A stretch of 64,000 bases of DNA from Crocinitomicaceae bacterium. GTDB lineage: Bacteria; Bacteroidota; Bacteroidia; Flavobacteriales_D; Crocinitomicaceae. The stretch is taken from contig JAQWYK010000047.1 of NCBI GenBank assembly GCA_029254025.1, positions 1-64,000 of the forward strand, written 5' to 3'. How positions within the stretch are numbered: position 1 is the stretch's first letter; every line of letters starts with the position of its first letter. The position numbers and the translations under genes were made by a program. This document shows, in pieces, positions 60,892 through 64,000 of the stretch. The notes beneath the pieces were generated by a model. The model ran no database searches. It worked only from the letters and a program-made list of their open reading frames with translations, and was not told the origin of the DNA.

Positions 60892-63132
60892 ATGAGGTAT
60901 GTTTTTGCTTTTGTGATCGTTTGGTTGACTTTTCTTCATGGAAATGCTCAAGATGGAATAGCTTCAATTACGACCAATCCAGATTTATTTGGAAAGACGA
61001 TCAAGTACCAACAGAAATCTACGAGTGCTACTTTTGATAGTACTTTTGTTTACTTTACGGATACAATTTCCTTACCATTTTTCGACGATTTCTCAAAGAA
61101 TAATTTTCAAACGTACGATGCTGGATTTTCTGGTCCGAATGTATCGGAGGCTCTATTCCATAGAATGTTAGATGTTGTTTCGGAGGTTCCACTTCCTCCA
61201 ACTTCTTTTTTTACAGATAGTGCAACCTACCGTATGGAAGTCAATTTAATTCTCGACACCATAATCTATCACAAATTTGATAGTACTCGATTTTTATATG
61301 ATGACCTTGCTAATTACCCGGTCAATCATGCAAATATATTCGGATATCCTCCCTATATTATTATAGATACTGTTGATTTACTTCCGAATCAACAAGATAC
61401 TATTTGGTTATCTAACCCAGAATATGTGCAAGATTCAGCGCGGATTTTTACGGTTGAAATTTCTGACCCAGGAAAGTTGTGGTTAACTGATCAGGCTTAT
61501 CATAATTATCGTTTAGCTACAAATCCATGGTCATTGGGTGTTGTTTCTTTTGATGGGTTAAATGAAAATGGGTATCCATATCTGTTCGGTTCAACAACTA
61601 CCATGAATTGTGATACTTTGTTATCAAAACCTCTTGATCTTTCTCTTGTCAATGCTTCAGATTCCGTATATTTTAGTTTTTTGTACCAATGTGAAGGGTT
61701 CGGTGATGCTCCTGAGGAAGGAGATTCCTTGTTTTTGGAGTTTTATTCCCCCTCAACACTAGAATGGAATCGTGTTTGGCGCGCAGGTGGTGAGTCTCAA
61801 ATGGATTTTCAGGTAGCCCACATCAAAGTAGATGACAACTTATTTTTTGAAAACGGATTTCAATTCAGATTCATTAATTATGGCTCTCCTGCTGGGTTTT
61901 TGGACCACTTTCATATTGATTATGTCAACTTAAGACAGTTCTCTGGATTTCAAGATACGTTATTCAAAGATTATGCATTCGTTTATCCAATATCGACCTT
62001 GTTGCAGGAGTATATAAGTGTCCCATGGAAACATTACAGGAATGATCCAATCGGAAAAATGGGCGATGCAGTGAGGGTAGATGTGCGCAATGGAAGTGAG
62101 TTAACTGAAAATAATCAAAATGGAAATGTAGCTATTTTGTTGGATGGCGTTGTACAAGGAAACCACCCCCTCAATGGTACGTTTTTGTCAGGCGGAAATA
62201 TTAATTATGCGCCGAGAACTACTTATACCTCTTTTCATGATTTTTCTTCAGGTTATGCCTATGATGCAACGCTTCCTAATGATACACTTGCAACGTATGA
62301 TTGGGTGGCGAATGCGAGTGCCCAATTCCCAAGCTATGCTCAGAACGATTCTACTTTTGGCCAGCAAATCTTTAAGAATTATTATGCGTATGACGACGGT
62401 ACGGCAGAAAAGGCTTATGGCGTAACAGGTCAACAGGCTTTATTAGCATATCAATTTAATGCATATCAAGCAGATTCGTTGGTTGGAATTGATATTCATT
62501 TTGTTCCATCAGTAGTGGATGTTTCAAATAATTTATTTCTTCTGGCTGTTTGGAATGATAACAATGGTCAGCCGGGCACCAAAATCTATGAAGATGAGTT
62601 TTTCTTCCCAAGACAACCCAAGTATACGAGCGCGCGCAATAAATTTACTACGTATCTGTTTAAGGACACTATGAAAGTGGGTGTTGGTGAAACGTTTTAT
62701 ATTGGTATGCGTCAAATTGAAGAAGAACGTTTGAATTTAGGGTTGGATATGAACCATGATCAAGCAGATAAGATATTTTGGAGTGTTGACGGTGGCAATC
62801 AATGGAATAATGCTTCATTTCCCGGAGCAGTGATGATGCGTCCTCAGGTATCAAGTAAAATGAATTACTTGTTGAATATGCCAACGGTAGAAACTACTGA
62901 CGTGGTAGATTTCACGATCTATCCGAATCCTGCATCATCTCACTTTTCTATTCGAACAGATGTCTCCGGTATTGAGAATGAGGTAATTCTATTGGATTTG
63001 AATGGGAGGCACTTGTTACAGGGAGGCGTGGATGATTTGTTTGATATTTCACGTTTAAACGCAGGAGTGTATTTTGTAAGTCTGGTTCAAGACGGTAGAG
63101 AGGTTACAACGAAAAAATTAGTAATCTACTAA
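60892..63132 (+). CDS. Large exported protein with T9SS type A sorting domain
   Basis: A 746-residue secreted protein. Signal peptide 1-19 (GNAQ). The long body is mostly beta structure, with segments like FDDFSKNNFQTYDAGFSG and YAYDDGTAEKAYGV typical of MAM/jelly-roll-like adhesin regions. The C-terminal sorting domain (about 675-746) opens FTIYPNPASSHFSIRTD and ends TKKLVIY, as recognised by the type IX system. Twelve bp after the PASTA gene. Ligand unknown. Confidence 0.9.
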   Translation: MRYVFAFVIVWLTFLHGNAQDGIASITTNPDLFGKTIKYQQKSTSATFDSTFVYFTDTISLPFFDDFSKNNFQTYDAGFSGPNVSEALFHRMLDVVSEVPLPPTSFFTDSATYRMEVNLILDTIIYHKFDSTRFLYDDLANYPVNHANIFGYPPYIIIDTVDLLPNQQDTIWLSNPEYVQDSARIFTVEISDPGKLWLTDQAYHNYRLATNPWSLGVVSFDGLNENGYPYLFGSTTTMNCDTLLSKPLDLSLVNASDSVYFSFLYQCEGFGDAPEEGDSLFLEFYSPSTLEWNRVWRAGGESQMDFQVAHIKVDDNLFFENGFQFRFINYGSPAGFLDHFHIDYVNLRQFSGFQDTLFKDYAFVYPISTLLQEYISVPWKHYRNDPIGKMGDAVRVDVRNGSELTENNQNGNVAILLDGVVQGNHPLNGTFLSGGNINYAPRTTYTSFHDFSSGYAYDATLPNDTLATYDWVANASAQFPSYAQNDSTFGQQIFKNYYAYDDGTAEKAYGVTGQQALLAYQFNAYQADSLVGIDIHFVPSVVDVSNNLFLLAVWNDNNGQPGTKIYEDEFFFPRQPKYTSARNKFTTYLFKDTMKVGVGETFYIGMRQIEEERLNLGLDMNHDQADKIFWSVDGGNQWNNASFPGAVMMRPQVSSKMNYLLNMPTVETTDVVDFTIYPNPASSHFSIRTDVSGIENEVILLDLNGRHLLQGGVDDLFDISRLNAGVYFVSLVQDGREVTTKKLVIY

Positions 63133-63202
63133 TTTGTAAAGAATCAATATTGTGTGGGTTGAGTTGTTTTGTCGAGCATCATTTTTCGTGCTGGAATTAT
63201 CC

Positions 63203-63210
63203 TAACTTTG
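63203..63210 (+). promoter_or_regulatory. -7 promoter box (TAACTTTG) of rluD
   Basis: TAACTTTG matches TAnnTTTG; a T-rich stretch lies near -33. The ATG at 63231 follows after 20 nt. Confidence 0.55.
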
Positions 63211-63230
63211 CAGCCCAGAATATAGCAACT

Positions 63231-64000
63231 ATGCAAGAAGAATTTGAAGAGCAACACGAGGACCAAGAGGAGTTATACGAGCATTATAAGTTTGTAGCTG
63301 ACCCTGGGCAGGTTGTTGTTCGAGTGGATAAGTTCCTCATGGATCGTATGCCTAATACTTCACGAAATAAAGTCCAAAATGCCGCAAAAAATGGCAATGT
63401 GGTAGTGAATGGTCAGAAAGTAAAGCAAAATTACAAAGTGAAGCCAGGTGAAGAGGTCTCCATTGTGTTACCTTATCCAATTCGTGAAATCGAACTTGTT
63501 GCAGAAGATATCCCGTTGGAGATTCATTATGAGGATGATACAGTAATTGTATTGAACAAGGAGTCAAATATGGTTGTGCATCCCGGTTATGGTAATTATC
63601 GTGGCACTTTAGTCAATGCTTTGGTCTATCATTTTGACCAGTTGCCAACGAAAACAGATGATTATTATGGTCGTCCAGGATTAGTGCATCGATTAGATAA
63701 GCATACGACTGGACTAATGGTTGTCGCTAAAACCGAATATGCGTTGACTCACCTAGCTCAACAGTTTTATGATCGTTCCACAGAACGCCTTTATTGGGCA
63801 CTTGTTTGGGGAGATGTTAAAGAAGATGAAGGAACAATTATTGGTAACTTAGGTCGCTCTCTTCAGAATCGAAAAATAATGACTGTTTTCCCTGAAGGGG
63901 ATTATGGAAAGCATGCTGTGACACATTATAAAGTACTTAAACGGTTCGGTTATGTGACATTGATAGAGTGTAAGCTCGAAACGGGAAGGACACACCAGAT
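63231..64000 (+). CDS. rluD: RluA family 23S rRNA pseudouridine synthase (RluD-like), partial
   Basis: The first 256 residues; the gene continues past the window. An acidic N-terminus (about 1-20) is followed by an S4 domain (about 25-85, RVDKFLMDRMPNTSRNKVQNAAKNGNVVVNGQKVKQNYKV) and the catalytic domain with the active Asp in GLVHRLDKHTTGLMVVAKT (about 147-165). This combination fits RluD, which makes pseudouridines in helix 69 of 23S rRNA. Last gene in the PASTA-T9SS-rluD run but with its own promoter. Confidence 0.93.
   Translation, partial: MQEEFEEQHEDQEELYEHYKFVADPGQVVVRVDKFLMDRMPNTSRNKVQNAAKNGNVVVNGQKVKQNYKVKPGEEVSIVLPYPIREIELVAEDIPLEIHYEDDTVIVLNKESNMVVHPGYGNYRGTLVNALVYHFDQLPTKTDDYYGRPGLVHRLDKHTTGLMVVAKTEYALTHLAQQFYDRSTERLYWALVWGDVKEDEGTIIGNLGRSLQNRKIMTVFPEGDYGKHAVTHYKVLKRFGYVTLIECKLETGRTHQ

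Overview
The window comes from a chromosome of a member of the Bacteroidota, most likely order Flavobacteriales; the genus cannot be fixed from sequence alone. The support is: secreted proteins with type IX secretion (T9SS) C-terminal sorting domains, tandem DUF1573 genes, the PASTA - T9SS substrate - rluD gene order, the DUF3822-rsmD-coaD block, a bacillithiol deacetylase, a fused CcsBA cytochrome c maturation protein, and many promoters of the Bacteroidota type (-33 TTG, about 19 bp, -7 TAnnTTTG). Shine-Dalgarno sequences are scarce. I saw no rRNA, tRNA or CRISPR array.

Layout. 0.2-1.3 kb: a lone tyrosine recombinase. 1.4-10.3 kb: VOC-domain protein, lipoprotein, priA, a Kelch-repeat exported protein, recG and a small TonB-C-like protein; the intergenic gaps here carry heptamer tandem repeats, two of them joined to a REP-like palindrome. 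10.3-17.7 kb: acyl-CoA ligase, M1 aminopeptidase lipoprotein, POT peptide transporter, S4 protein, KdsC-like phosphatase and DUF2520 protein. 17.8-22.2 kb: an overlapping redox run of ccsBA, glutathione peroxidase-like gene and bshB1. 22.3-24.8 kb: a glycosyltransferase and a polysaccharide flippase. 24.9-29.1 kb: a T9SS-exported PA-domain protein, then a minus-strand pair of a beta-helix lipoprotein and an exported protein resembling toxin-23 family proteins. 29.2-37.3 kb: paaZ, an MMPL/RND protein, rfbA, a polyprenyl diphosphate synthase and RNase D.

37.3-46.6 kb: lipoprotein, a glutamine-amidotransferase-like protein without its nucleophile, rnhA, a decayed pspC-type gene, then a tetR-tolC-MFP-RND efflux operon with a perfect inverted repeat at its promoter. 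46.6-55.1 kb: glycosyltransferase, ffh, histidine phosphatase, a membrane protein of unknown role, DUF3822-rsmD-coaD, a thioredoxin-fold protein without CxxC, and gpsA. 55.1-57.7 kb: paaABCD (phenylacetyl-CoA epoxidase) with no paaE beside it; paaZ, which acts later in the same pathway, lies 24 kb away. 57.9-64 kb: AlbA_2 protein, two DUF1573 genes, a 480-bp gap with broken reading frames, PASTA protein, a large T9SS substrate and rluD, which runs off the window.

Most genes are housekeeping or typical Flavobacteriales envelope genes. No defence island or clearly new multi-gene system was found. The points most worth a second look are the pspC wreck, the nucleophile-less amidotransferase-like protein, the toxin-23-like/beta-helix pair, the composite heptamer/REP repeats, and the dyads at the tetR and paaA promoters.
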